Below, piece by piece: positions 18,336 through 27,053 of a DNA stretch of 45,570 nt. Each line of letters starts with the position of its first letter. Position 1 is the first letter of the stretch. The stretch is from Clostridiales bacterium Firm_09. Its GTDB lineage: Bacteria; Bacillota; Clostridia; Christensenellales; DTU072. The position numbers and the translations under genes were made by a program. Location: assembly GCA_001604065.1 (NCBI GenBank), contig LVAO01000012.1:1-45570 (forward strand), given 5' to 3'. The notes beneath the pieces were generated by a model. The model was not told where the DNA came from. It did not search any database and was given only the letters and a program-made list of their open reading frames with translations.

Positions 18336-18971
18336 CTATTTTTCTTCCTTTATAATATTCGTGTATTGCGGACAATCGGTGCGCAGCAGACACCTCGCGC
18401 AGTCCGGCTTTTGGGCATGGCAGATATACCGGCCGTGAAAAACCATCATGCTGTGCAGTCTGCTCCATTGTTCTTCGGGAAACGCTGCGCGCAGGTCCCT
18501 CTCCACATCGTCGGGTGTTTTGCCTTCTGACAAGCCCAGGCGATGCGCGACGCGGAAGACATGGGTATCCACCGCAATCGCAGGTATGCCGTAAGCAACG
18601 GACAAAATGACAGAAGCTGTCTTTCTTCCCACACCGGGAAGCGCAGTCAGCTTTTCCATGTCTGCAGGTACCCTGCCGCCATGCTCGGCGACAATTGCTT
18701 TTGCCATCGCAATGATGTTTCTGGCCTTATTATTATAGAATCCGCACGGGAAAATATACGGCTTAAGCTCTTCCACCGTCAGTGACGCATAATCCTCCGG
18801 CGTACTGTAACGGACAAAAAGGTCTTTTGTCGCAAGATTGACGCGCTTGTCGGTACACTGTGCGCTGAGCACAACGGCAACCAGCAATTCAAAAGGCGTC
18901 GTAAAATCCAGTTCACACCTTGCTCCGGGATGCATCAAGGCAAGCTTGTCGTAGCATTTTTGATTGTCCAT
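18336..18971 (-). CDS. nth: Endonuclease III (DNA glycosylase/AP lyase)
   Basis: A 211-residue base-excision repair enzyme that removes oxidised pyrimidines. The helix-hairpin-helix LPGVGRKTAS carries the catalytic K117, and VDTHV the catalytic D135. The C-terminal Fe-S loop has cysteines 184, 191, 194 and 200 in the C-x6-C-x2-C-x5-C spacing. Length and order are standard. The ATG has no good ribosome site, but a promoter sits so close that the mRNA may be leaderless. It leads an nth-obgE pair. Confidence 0.95.
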   Translation of the reverse strand: MDNQKCYDKLALMHPGARCELDFTTPFELLVAVVLSAQCTDKRVNLATKDLFVRYSTPEDYASLTVEELKPYIFPCGFYNNKARNIIAMAKAIVAEHGGRVPADMEKLTALPGVGRKTASVILSVAYGIPAIAVDTHVFRVAHRLGLSEGKTPDDVERDLRAAFPEEQWSRLHSMMVFHGRYICHAQKPDCARCLLRTDCPQYTNIIKEEK

Positions 18972-18977
18972 ATTAGT

Positions 18978-19006
18978 ATTATCTCAAAAAATCCATTCAT
19001 TTGCAA
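18978..19006 (-). promoter_or_regulatory. Promoter of nth, placed for a leaderless transcript
   Basis: TTGCAA (19001-19006) and GATAAT (18978-18983) are 17 bases apart on the minus strand. Only six bases separate the -10 element from the nth ATG, so transcription would start at or next to the start codon. A GATAAG/CTTATC hairpin followed by TGTTTTTC lies just upstream and may end incoming transcripts. Confidence 0.55.
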
Positions 19007-19188
19007 CGAAAAACAGATAAGCCGTTTTTTTGTTTTTCTTATCCTTTGAATAATAATATCAGACATCGATGGAATAGTAAGCCTGGAATAGGCAGGTTAT
19101 CAAAACGAAAAGGCGGGCACGAAAACGCGTGAAATGGTACCGCAATTGCATTTTCGGATACTCAAAAACGATGGTCAAGAATATGTAT

Positions 19189-19211
19189 CCGTCCGCAATT
19201 TCCGCGGACGG
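19189..19211 (-). terminator. Strong hairpin after the DUF3343 gene
   Basis: CCGTCCGC and GCGGACGG form a perfect 8-bp stem with a 7-base loop, five bases past the stop codon on the minus strand. The T-run is missing, so it may be a weak terminator or a 3'-end stabiliser. Confidence 0.45.
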
Positions 19212-19215
19212 CGGC

Positions 19216-19434
19216 TCATCTTGCGTAAAAACCAGAGAAACTTGCCAATCCGTTTTCCATTATCAGCGCGCTTACAAGCGCCTGGAATTCGGATGGAAAG
19301 GTTACGCTCAGACCGCAGCTCATGCCGAGATACGAGGGCGTATTGATGATAGCAGAAGCAATCCGTTTTTCTTTGAGCGCGGTCTGCAACCGGAGCGCTT
19401 CGCTCCTGGACTTAAAAGGCGCGAGTGTATTCAT
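19216..19434 (-). CDS. DUF3343 (Se/S carrier-like) protein
   Basis: A 72-residue protein starting MNTLAPFKSRSEALRL. It contains NTPSYLGMSCGLSVTFP, matching the DUF3343 family (putative Se/S carrier-like) around its conserved cysteine, here C40. The family is thought to take part in sulfur or selenium transfer, but no reaction is proven. AAGGAGG sits five bases before the ATG. It diverges from a cysteine desulfurase-like gene only 67 bases away, a pairing that fits a shared role in sulfur or selenium handling. Confidence 0.82.
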   Translation of the reverse strand: MNTLAPFKSRSEALRLQTALKEKRIASAIINTPSYLGMSCGLSVTFPSEFQALVSALIMENGLASFSGFYAR

Positions 19435-19501
19435 TCTTCCTCCTTAGAAAAAGGAAAGCCTTGCGGAGCATACCGCGAGGTACTCCCTAATACACTATAC
19501 T

Positions 19502-20629
19502 ATGTTCTCCGTAAAGATGTGTAGGGGTTATCTGGATAATGCCGCAACTTCGCGTTTCAAACCGCGCTCCGTTCGGTCTGCCGTAAAGAAAGAGCTTGCC
19601 GCAAGCGCCAATCCCGGAAGAAGCGGTCATCGGTACAGTATCGGCGCATTGGAAAAAATGGAGTCCTGCCGCGCGCAGATTTCGGTTCTTACAGGTATGC
19701 CGAAAGCAATTTTCACAAAAAACTGCACCGAAGCACTCAACCTTGCGTTGTTCGGCCTTGATCTGAAAGGCGAAGTGGTGACGACCGTTTTTGAGCACAA
19801 CAGCATACTCCGCCCTTTGAAATTCTTGGAAGATTCGCACAGAATCTCAATGCGCATTGTGCGTCCTGCGGCACCCGTAATCACGGCAAAGGATATCCTG
19901 CCCTATCTGAACAAAGGGGTCTGTCTTTTGGCAATGGCGGAGCAAAGCAATCTTACCGGGGCGCGGCACGAAATTGAAGAAATCGCCGCCGCCGCAAAAT
20001 CCCGCGGCATTCCCGTGCTTCTTGACTGTGCACAATCCATGGGGCATACGAATGCGGATTATAAAAATATAGATTTGATTGCCTCCAGCGGACATAAAGG
20101 TTTATACGGCCCCCAGGGTACGGGATTTCTTGCCTGGCGCGATCTGAAATTAAAACCGCTGTTGTATGGGGGTACGGGCACCGATACCTACAAACTGACC
20201 CAGCCCGACGGTTATCCGGAGGGCCTGGAAAGCGGGACCCAAAACACTTTGGGCGTTGCGGGACTCTCTGCCGGCATCCGCTGGACGCTTGCGCATAAAC
20301 ATCAGTTGCAAAAACGGATGAACGGACTAACCGCACGTTTGCTGGAGGGTCTGAAGAATCTGAAAGGCATACGGATCCTGTACGAACACGGCAACGGCAT
20401 AGTCTCATTCAATATAAAAAACCTCCCTTCCGGGGAAGTCGCCGATATTCTGGATAAGGAGTACCGCATTGCCGTACGCAGCGGGCTGCATTGTGCGCCG
20501 CTTGCGCATCGTTATTTCGGTACAGAAAAACAGGGCGCCGTACGAGCAAGCATCGGTTGGGGGAACGATGAGGACGATATCGACAATCTTCTGTATGCGG
20601 TAAAAAAAAACCTATTTGATAATCGCTAA
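19502..20629 (+). CDS. Cysteine desulfurase-like class V aminotransferase (EF2568 type)
   Basis: A 375-residue PLP enzyme. The N-terminus reads YLDNAATSRFKP, then ANPGRSGHRYS, and the PLP lysine is K199 in ASSGHKGLYGPQGTG. A cysteine stands in RSGLHCAPLAHRYFGT near residue 332, the place of the persulfide-forming cysteine. The LHCAPLAH signature is typical of the EF2568 subgroup seen near selenium-dependent hydroxylase genes. The start is uncertain: the ATG at 19502 lacks a ribosome site and the ATG at 19517 is as plausible. Its last 18 bases overlap the end of the convergent pseudouridine synthase gene. It is distinct from nifS at 40809-41990. Confidence 0.85.
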   Translation: MFSVKMCRGYLDNAATSRFKPRSVRSAVKKELAASANPGRSGHRYSIGALEKMESCRAQISVLTGMPKAIFTKNCTEALNLALFGLDLKGEVVTTVFEHNSILRPLKFLEDSHRISMRIVRPAAPVITAKDILPYLNKGVCLLAMAEQSNLTGARHEIEEIAAAAKSRGIPVLLDCAQSMGHTNADYKNIDLIASSGHKGLYGPQGTGFLAWRDLKLKPLLYGGTGTDTYKLTQPDGYPEGLESGTQNTLGVAGLSAGIRWTLAHKHQLQKRMNGLTARLLEGLKNLKGIRILYEHGNGIVSFNIKNLPSGEVADILDKEYRIAVRSGLHCAPLAHRYFGTEKQGAVRASIGWGNDEDDIDNLLYAVKKNLFDNR

Positions 20630-21331
20630 AATATTTTCAATATCGAACGCCTTCCATGGTATTTCTTCCAACGGCGGCATCACGCGGAACACCATGATAT
20701 CCTTGGTTACCGGATGCGGGAACCGCAATTCGTAGGCCCAGAGCGAAAGATTGGCAGAAGCCGGGGATTTCCCTTTGCCGTATTTCTGATCTCCGTACAG
20801 CGGCGTACCGATATTTGCCATCTGCACGCGCGCCTGATGGCTTCTGCCTGTAATCAATTTGATGTCCACCAGCGCGTGCCCGGCTTTCTCTGCAATGGTA
20901 TGATACTCCAGTATCGCAAGTTTGGCTCCTTCTGTGGCAAGCGGCACGCAATAAACTTCGTTCTTTGCTGCGTCCTTGTAAAGTGCATTCTTCAGAACAT
21001 TGCGGGACTGTTTCGGGATTCCGACGGTCACGGCAAGATATTTTTTCTCCAGTTCCCCTTCCTGGATGCTTTGGGACAAGCGCGCGGCGGATTTGCTGTT
21101 TCTGGCAAACACCATAACACCTCCCGTCGGCCTGTCCAATCTGTGAACCAGACCCAGAAAAGCGTCGCCGGGCTTGTCGTATTTTTTTGCAATATACTGT
21201 TTGAGAAGACTGAGAAGGTCGACATCACCGGACTCATCTTCGCATACCGGAAGGTTCTGGGGTTTGACAACGACAAGAATCTGGTTGTCTTCATACACGA
21301 TGTTCAAATCATCCGTATTAAATGTATTCAT
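20612..21331 (-). CDS. RluA-family RNA pseudouridine synthase
   Basis: A 239-residue enzyme that isomerises uridine in rRNA or tRNA. The catalytic motif is VHRLDRPTGG with D66. Other family blocks are FARNSKSAARLSQS, KKYLAVTVG, TGRSHQARVQ and LYGDQKYG. No S4 domain is present, so the target cannot be named. CGGAG precedes the ATG. It lies 34 bases after the methyltransferase gene and converges on the desulfurase-like gene with an 18-base overlap. Confidence 0.92.
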   Translation of the reverse strand: MNTFNTDDLNIVYEDNQILVVVKPQNLPVCEDESGDVDLLSLLKQYIAKKYDKPGDAFLGLVHRLDRPTGGVMVFARNSKSAARLSQSIQEGELEKKYLAVTVGIPKQSRNVLKNALYKDAAKNEVYCVPLATEGAKLAILEYHTIAEKAGHALVDIKLITGRSHQARVQMANIGTPLYGDQKYGKGKSPASANLSLWAYELRFPHPVTKDIMVFRVMPPLEEIPWKAFDIENILAIIK

Positions 21332-21365
21332 ATTGTTTCTCCGTATGACAATGCGGGCATGGTTT

Positions 21366-22223
21366 TCAGAATCTGATCAATGCGGTCGTACCGCAAGGCA
21401 GGGTGATCCTCGGGTCTGCGGTAGGCAACCCAAGTTCGTACGCTTCGGCAACGCCGCGGCTGCCGAGGGCCAGCTCAAGAATGTTCTTCATCACCGTTGG
21501 CTGAAGTCCGGTGGTGTAGCTGTTGATCATGTAAAAAAGCGGATCCTCGGACAAAATGCCTTTTGTCAGTCCGACCAAATCAAAGATTTTGTCTTCCAGC
21601 TTCCAGGTTTCTCCCCGCGGACCCCTGCCGTAACTGGGCGGATCCATGATGACGGCATCGTAACGCTTGCCCCGCCTCAGCTCTTTTTCTACAAATTTGA
21701 AGCAATCATCAACGATATAGCGGATATTGGCATCTCCCAGACCCGATAGCCTGGCATTTTTTCCGGCGCGTTCGCACATTGCTTTTGCGGCATCCACATG
21801 GCATACCGAAGCACCGGCAGATGCGGCGGCGAGCGTCGCGCCTCCGGTATACGCAAACAAATTGAGAACGTTGACCGCTCTTCCTGCACTTTGAATCATA
21901 TCTATAATTTTTGCCCAATTGAAGGCCTGCTCAGGAAAGACGCCTGTATGCTTGAAACCCATCAGCTTGAGCGAAAATCTGAGCGTCCGCCAGTTCACAA
22001 AAAACTCTTCCGGGACCGGACGCAGAATATTCCATTCTCCGCCGCCGGCAGAGCTTCTTTCGTATACCGCATGCAAGCCCTTGTATGCGCGCATATCCAC
22101 CTCTGCGCGCCAGATAATCTGCGGGTCGGGGCGCAAAAGAAGGATCCCGCCGAAATCTTCCAATTTATAACCGTCGCCGGTGGCAAGGATACGATAATCC
22201 TTCCAGCTCGTTGTACTGTCCAT
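21366..22223 (-). CDS. Class I SAM-dependent methyltransferase (RlmI-like)
   Basis: A 285-residue protein with the SAM-binding motif LNLFAYTGGATLAAASAGA and the catalytic-type loop MDPPSYGRG. HTGVFPEQAFNW sits before the SAM motif. This arrangement is that of the RlmI/YwbD-like 23S rRNA methyltransferases, though the N-terminal PUA domain is missing. The substrate base is not readable here. CGGAG precedes the ATG, which follows the upstream regulator's stop codon by one base, so they are cotranscribed. Confidence 0.82.
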   Translation of the reverse strand: MDSTTSWKDYRILATGDGYKLEDFGGILLLRPDPQIIWRAEVDMRAYKGLHAVYERSSAGGGEWNILRPVPEEFFVNWRTLRFSLKLMGFKHTGVFPEQAFNWAKIIDMIQSAGRAVNVLNLFAYTGGATLAAASAGASVCHVDAAKAMCERAGKNARLSGLGDANIRYIVDDCFKFVEKELRRGKRYDAVIMDPPSYGRGPRGETWKLEDKIFDLVGLTKGILSEDPLFYMINSYTTGLQPTVMKNILELALGSRGVAEAYELGLPTADPRITLPCGTTALIRF

Positions 22224-22224
22224 A

Positions 22225-24996
22225 TTACTCCGTTAAATTGATTCGGCTGTCCAGCTCGGCAACCATATGCGAATAGTCCGTCTGCTTATCGATGACAATA
22301 AGACTGGACAGATAACGCTTGGCTTCCATATACTCGCCCTGCATGGCAAGCGTACGTACCAGACGCAGCAATCCGAAGACCATTTCCTGACGGATGCTTT
22401 TTCTTTCATCCACGAAATCCGAATAAGACACATCGGTGGCAAAGTCGCCTTTGTAAAGAGATAGAATCTGATTCATCAGATCGCTCATTTTAGTGACGAC
22501 GGTCTCAACCTTATATCTCTGCATAAGAGATTTATAATGTGCATAATCGCTCTCCAGATTTTCTATACGCAGTATATAGCGCGAATTGACATAGTCCAGC
22601 TTATACTCGATATTATGGCTCGCAAGTGTCTTCCTGATAATATTATTGGTTGTTTTAAGATTGTTGATAGCCGACTCATAAAGATAATCCTTCCAGAGAT
22701 AATCGATAATCACCGATCTGTCAATGCCCTGCTCTCCCGCAAGAATGTAATGCAAAAAGAGATCTTTTGATTTTCTGGTCTTCCATTGGATAACCTCATT
22801 GCCTACCGCAATACGGATATCGCCGAAAAGATCAATATTGATGCTGCCTGCCGAGTGCTTCTGCTTCTCCTTCTTCTTGAGCGCATCCTCGACTTCCTGC
22901 ACATAATCTGTTTCTATTTTGTTTTGCTTTGCAAAAGCAATGATCTTTGCGAAAATATCGTAATAATTGTCCACGACAATCATTTTCATGCCGTAAGAGA
23001 AAGAGGATTTGAGGATGTTCTTCACAAGGGTCGGCGCATCCTTCAGATCTCCCTTGACCAGCATATGGGTTGTCGCTATTGCGACACCGATCAGCCAGTT
23101 GGTGGAGCGGGCCTGGCTGGACTGTACGCATTGCGTTGCGTATTTGTAAGCCTTCTCGCTGTCCCCCAGCTTCAAATAACTGTAGCTTAAAGCAAGCTGC
23201 AACATCGAAGAATACCTGGGATAATAGGTTTCGCACTGCTTAAGGTAAATATGGGCTACTTCTTTGGCATAATTGGGATCACCGAACCTGGCATAAGCAA
23301 TGCAGCGCTGCCCGATTACATAATAACGCGTCGCGTCGTTCTTCTTGCTCAGCTTGACCGCAAGATCATATTTGGCAAGTGCGTCCTGCACCCTGCCGTA
23401 ATAAAGATCTATCATCCCGAGGGTGCTGTACAAAAGCCCGATATCGGTCTCTATCTCATTGGTTTCGGCAAATGCAAGCGCATCCTTTGCGATAATTTCT
23501 GCCAGCTCCACCTCGCCCTCATAATAACGGAATGCAATCTGGGAGTGCGGTACGACATAAGTGGGCAGATATTCCTTCAGCTTATTGGAAATGGTGATTG
23601 CTCTTCTGTAATTTCCTATATTGAAATAAGCAATGGACAGCTCTTCCATGGCCTTGATATACATGAAGGATTTTTCGGTTTCGGGGGCAAGGATCTTGGC
23701 CTCGTATTCTGTGATGGGAATATTGAGTTCCTTGCGGTAGGGAACGGTTGCAAAATAAAGCATATTGAGAATGGCTGGATTGGAACGGCTTAATTTTGCC
23801 ATTACGGGATTGAGCACTTCTGCGATTTCTGTGCTCCGCTCCTGGGCCATCAGATTTTGGGCAAGCTTGTAAGCGCACAGAGCTTCGGCAGCATTGTCTC
23901 CGGAGTCCGCAAATGTGCCGCACAGCTCCCGCAAGGCAAGATCCGACTTCGCATAATCCTCCCTTGCCGCATGCACATAGGCCAAGAAGAGCTTATAATA
24001 TGGCCGCCCTTCTGCCGCATCCGGAAACTTGATCATTTTTCTTGATTCTGCAAAATCCGAAAGACGCATGAGGCTGATGCTGTCATTCAATATCGCCTTG
24101 ATACACTTGTCGGCTTCATCCAGCCTTTTCTGACGGCAATTGAAAAGAAAAGAGAGGTAATATTCGCCGTTGCGGTACAGATAATCCGCATAAAGCGGGA
24201 TGAGAAGCGCAGGAAATTTGGCATGGAGGACAGAGGCGTATTTCTCGCGGTTTTCATTAAGATAATTGCGCAGTATGGTATTGATGCGGAAGTATCGCAC
24301 ATCCCGTGTCGCGACATAATACTCTTTGCGCGAAAGCATGCGCAGCAGCTCTTCCCCTTGGGGATAAATCTCGCGGACAAATTTGGCGTCAAAGACAACA
24401 AGTTCACTGATATAGGTCAGAAACGCAATCTGTTCCTCGTCCAGACCCTCCAGATAGGTTTTGCAATCGGGACGGGTGATATGATGGGTAAGGATATTCT
24501 CATCTATGAGTTTGGGATAAATCGGTTCGAAGCGGGTATAGTCAAAATTGATGAAAGTATCACTGGAAATGACAATCTTCAGGTTGCTCGGGCAATGCTT
24601 GATCATACGTTCAAGAAGAGACAAATCAAAATCCGGCGAAAGCTTTTCCATGCGTTCAAACACCATAAGACAATTGCCTTTGATTTTTGAAATGTATTCC
24701 AATATCGACATGGCAACCACATTATGATCATTGAACGTGGAATTGCAGTAAAGCAGCTGATACATCTTCAATTTGAATGGCTCGTCGTTCCTCACCACTT
24801 TGTCAAGTAGGGTATGGCAAAACAAATCAAAATCGTCCACAACCGCATTGAACCAGAAAACCGTATGATATCGGTTGGACAGTTCGGTCAGAAAATCCGT
24901 CTTCCCGCAACCGGAAGGTGCAAACAGCATGACCGCAGAGGTATTATTGGACATAATATCGTTGATCAGTGTATTTGTATTCGTATCGTATTTCAT
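22225..24996 (-). CDS. STAND-type ATPase regulator with TPR and BTAD/SARP C-terminus
   Basis: A 923-residue regulator. The N-terminus has the P-loop FAPSGCGKTD (about 25-34), followed by a MalT/STAND-like ATPase region. The middle (about 300-680) is helical, with TPR-like repeats such as IGLLYSTLGMIDLYYGRVQDA. The C-terminus (about 690-923) starts INIDLFGDIRIAVGNEVIQW, looks like an OmpR/SARP winged helix (KSKDLFLHYILAG) and continues into a bacterial transcriptional activation domain (DYAHYKSLMQR onward). Such proteins switch on neighbouring genes on a signal; the signal is unknown. GAGGA precedes the ATG and a clear promoter lies upstream. Confidence 0.8.
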   Translation of the reverse strand: MKYDTNTNTLINDIMSNNTSAVMLFAPSGCGKTDFLTELSNRYHTVFWFNAVVDDFDLFCHTLLDKVVRNDEPFKLKMYQLLYCNSTFNDHNVVAMSILEYISKIKGNCLMVFERMEKLSPDFDLSLLERMIKHCPSNLKIVISSDTFINFDYTRFEPIYPKLIDENILTHHITRPDCKTYLEGLDEEQIAFLTYISELVVFDAKFVREIYPQGEELLRMLSRKEYYVATRDVRYFRINTILRNYLNENREKYASVLHAKFPALLIPLYADYLYRNGEYYLSFLFNCRQKRLDEADKCIKAILNDSISLMRLSDFAESRKMIKFPDAAEGRPYYKLFLAYVHAAREDYAKSDLALRELCGTFADSGDNAAEALCAYKLAQNLMAQERSTEIAEVLNPVMAKLSRSNPAILNMLYFATVPYRKELNIPITEYEAKILAPETEKSFMYIKAMEELSIAYFNIGNYRRAITISNKLKEYLPTYVVPHSQIAFRYYEGEVELAEIIAKDALAFAETNEIETDIGLLYSTLGMIDLYYGRVQDALAKYDLAVKLSKKNDATRYYVIGQRCIAYARFGDPNYAKEVAHIYLKQCETYYPRYSSMLQLALSYSYLKLGDSEKAYKYATQCVQSSQARSTNWLIGVAIATTHMLVKGDLKDAPTLVKNILKSSFSYGMKMIVVDNYYDIFAKIIAFAKQNKIETDYVQEVEDALKKKEKQKHSAGSINIDLFGDIRIAVGNEVIQWKTRKSKDLFLHYILAGEQGIDRSVIIDYLWKDYLYESAINNLKTTNNIIRKTLASHNIEYKLDYVNSRYILRIENLESDYAHYKSLMQRYKVETVVTKMSDLMNQILSLYKGDFATDVSYSDFVDERKSIRQEMVFGLLRLVRTLAMQGEYMEAKRYLSSLIVIDKQTDYSHMVAELDSRINLTE

Positions 24997-25026
24997 AATT
25001 CCTCTTAATCCGCTCGCTGTAAATAT

Positions 25027-25055
25027 ATTGTAAATTATTCGTAAAATGAAGTCAA
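25027..25055 (-). promoter_or_regulatory. Sigma-A promoter of the BTAD regulator
   Basis: TTGACT (25050-25055) and TACAAT (25027-25032) are 17 bases apart on the minus strand, about 30 bases before the start codon. No convincing promoter was seen for the divergent gene at 25140. Confidence 0.75.
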
Positions 25056-25139
25056 GTGAAATCCGACAATAATCTTCTTTTCCAGAATTTCTTTATAGCA
25101 AACCGGCATTGCGCCGCATAGAATGGAGAGAGGTAGCCG

Positions 25140-25442
25140 ATGAGAATTCAGGATTATATCAATAAAAGAAACGGAGAGCCTTCTCCGTCCTCCCGTCAGC
25201 AGCCGCGGCCGGAGTCTGCGCCCTCCTCCAACAATATCTCTCCCGAAGAAATGATTGATAAATACAGCCGGATGAGCGAAGAACAACTGATGCAGGAGAT
25301 GTTCCGGTCCGCATCGGCGAGCCGCGCGAGCGGTCAATTGACCGATGAGATGCTGGACTCTTTTTACAATCAGGCGAAATGCTATCTCTCTCCGGAGCAA
25401 TCCGAGCGGATGAGCGAATTGATCCGTGAGCTTAAAAAATAA
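25140..25442 (+). CDS. Hypothetical 100-residue acidic helical protein
   Basis: Not assigned to a named family. The first 33 residues are Ser/Pro/Arg-rich and probably disordered. The rest is predicted helical and begins ISPEEMIDKYSRMSEEQL, ending in SPEQSERMSELIRELKK. GAGAGG lies before the ATG. The stop codon is 11 bases from the next gene, and the two likely form one operon, divergent from the BTAD regulator. There is no signal peptide or TM segment. A role with the Gly-rich neighbour is inferred from position only. Confidence 0.75.
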   Translation: MRIQDYINKRNGEPSPSSRQQPRPESAPSSNNISPEEMIDKYSRMSEEQLMQEMFRSASASRASGQLTDEMLDSFYNQAKCYLSPEQSERMSELIRELKK

Positions 25443-25453
25443 AGGAAATCCTT

Positions 25454-26158
25454 ATGTTGAACAATATTATGTCCATGCTTCCTTTTATTATGAATTCTAT
25501 GGGAGGCAGCAATAACGGCGGAAGCAATGTCAACGACATGCTCAGAATGTATTCGGCCATGAACGGCATGGGCGGCGGCAACGGCGGCATGGGCGGCGGA
25601 AATCCCTTTGGAAATCCCGCCAATATGTTCGGCGGCATGGGAGGCAGCAATCCTTTCGCCAATTTCGCAAACATATTCAACAGAACGGGCGGCGGAAATT
25701 TCAACGCAGGCAGTGCCAATACTCCCCCTTATACGCAGAATTTCGGAACCTCCGGTGGAGAAAATCAGGATTCGGCCCGCGGATGCGGCCCCAACCCCTC
25801 GGCAGAATGCAAGAATGATGCCGGGACCGGAAGCAATCCCAACCCCGGCCAAGGCAATGCCGGTTCCGGCAACGGTAAGGGGACGGGCGGCATGGATATC
25901 GCCACGATGATGCAGTTGCTCGGCATGATGCAGAATATGAACAACGCAAACAAAGGGCGCGGCAATGCATGCACAAATGACTGGGGATATCCGCGTCCTC
26001 CTTACAGCGAATGCAAGTCGCCGCCTCCTCCGCCTCCGCGCCACTTCTGCGAGCCCCATCGCTACGCCTGTGATGCCGACCGTTATGCCTGCGACCCTAT
26101 CCGTCCGATGCTCCCCCCGGAAATTGCAAGAATGTTTGAAGAAATGTTACATAGATGA
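25454..26158 (+). CDS. Hypothetical Gly/Met/Asn-rich low-complexity protein
   Basis: A 234-residue protein of unknown function. Residues 1-90 are dominated by Gly, Met, Asn and Phe (NGMGGGNGGMGGGNPFGNP). The middle is Gly/Asn/Pro-rich. MDIATMMQLLGMMQNMNNAN precedes a C-terminal part with SPPPPPPRHFCEP and a short repeat, RYACDADRYACDPIR, with regularly placed cysteines. AAAGGA lies seven bases upstream. The composition recalls coat, matrix or phase-separating proteins. No secretion signal is visible. A weak GGTCCG/CGGACC hairpin (26216-26240) follows in the gap to the next gene. Confidence 0.75.
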   Translation: MLNNIMSMLPFIMNSMGGSNNGGSNVNDMLRMYSAMNGMGGGNGGMGGGNPFGNPANMFGGMGGSNPFANFANIFNRTGGGNFNAGSANTPPYTQNFGTSGGENQDSARGCGPNPSAECKNDAGTGSNPNPGQGNAGSGNGKGTGGMDIATMMQLLGMMQNMNNANKGRGNACTNDWGYPRPPYSECKSPPPPPPRHFCEPHRYACDADRYACDPIRPMLPPEIARMFEEMLHR

Positions 26159-26250
26159 TTGGGGTTTCGTTCGATATCTGTTCCGGAACATCGTTTCCGA
26201 TGCCTGTTGCACCGCGGTCCGCTCCCTTATCTGCCGGACCTGGATGAATT

Positions 26251-26679
26251 TTATTTTATAAACAGCTTGCGGCATGCTTCGTCCACCGCGTTAAAGTAAG
26301 CCACTCTGAGAAGCCTTTTTGCCTCTTCCGGCCGTGCCCAGACAAAGGTTTCGATTTCGTCCTTTTTGATTCGGATTTCTGTATTTTCGGGCGCTTTTGC
26401 CAAAAAAAGCGCGACCGTTTTTGTTCCGGCGCATGTATGCATGGGATAAGTTGTTTCCACGCGGAAGCCTTCTGCAAGATTGACCGCCAGTCCGGTTTCT
26501 TCTTTGATTTCACGCAGAGCAGTTTCCTGTTCGGTTTCACAGGCTTCGGCATGTCCCTTGGGAAAGCTCCAGGTTTGTGAGCCTTTTTGAAACAACAGCA
26601 GAAATTCAATGCCTGCGGCGCCTTCCCGGTAAAGAATCACGCCGCAGGATTTATGATGCGGCAATAACATATTCAGCAC
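26251..26679 (-). CDS. Nudix hydrolase
   Basis: A 142-residue hydrolase of nucleoside-diphosphate-linked compounds. The Nudix box is complete from G42 to L64, with the REIKEETGL end and the acidic residues E57, E60 and E61. SCGVILYREG and WSFPKGHAE precede it, as in the (di)nucleoside polyphosphate hydrolase group. The GTG at 26679 is preferred because AAGGA lies six bases before it; the alternative ATG is three codons on. It overlaps the HIT gene's end and is the last gene of the hrcA operon. Confidence 0.9.
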   Translation of the reverse strand: MLNMLLPHHKSCGVILYREGAAGIEFLLLFQKGSQTWSFPKGHAEACETEQETALREIKEETGLAVNLAEGFRVETTYPMHTCAGTKTVALFLAKAPENTEIRIKKDEIETFVWARPEEAKRLLRVAYFNAVDEACRKLFIK

Positions 26680-27014
26680 ATTCTGTCCTTCAATTGCTCT
26701 CCGCCGAGAATATGGATATGCAGGTGCGGCACCGATTGACAGGCATCCGCGCCCTTATTGGATACCAGACGGAAGCCGTTTTTCAGTCCGAGCGCATCGG
26801 CGAGCGCTGCAAGCTTTCTCAGGCATTTTGCAAGAACAGCAGCATCTTCTTCGGTCATTTCGGTGATATCCGCATAATGCCTTTTGGGAATGAGCAGATA
26901 ATGCTTTTTTGCCTGCGGATGGATATCTTCGATAATCATCATCTCTTCGTCTTCAAAAAGCTTTTTCGCAGAGATTTCGCCCTTGATAATTTTACAGAAT
27001 ACACAGTTTTGCAT
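26673..27014 (-). CDS. HIT family protein (HINT-like)
   Basis: A 113-residue nucleotide hydrolase/transferase. It has the histidine triad SVPHLHIHILGG (H97, H99, H101) and an N-terminal CVFCKII, where C4 and C7 may bind zinc with later histidines. The ATG at 27014 is chosen because GGAG stands six bases upstream; two earlier ATGs lack one. The probable substrate class is nucleoside phosphoramidates. It lies between mtaB and the Nudix gene. Confidence 0.92.
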   Translation of the reverse strand: MQNCVFCKIIKGEISAKKLFEDEEMMIIEDIHPQAKKHYLLIPKRHYADITEMTEEDAAVLAKCLRKLAALADALGLKNGFRLVSNKGADACQSVPHLHIHILGGEQLKDRMC

Positions 27015-27053
27015 ATTGATCTCCATAACCATTTTATCTTTGCCAGAAAACTT

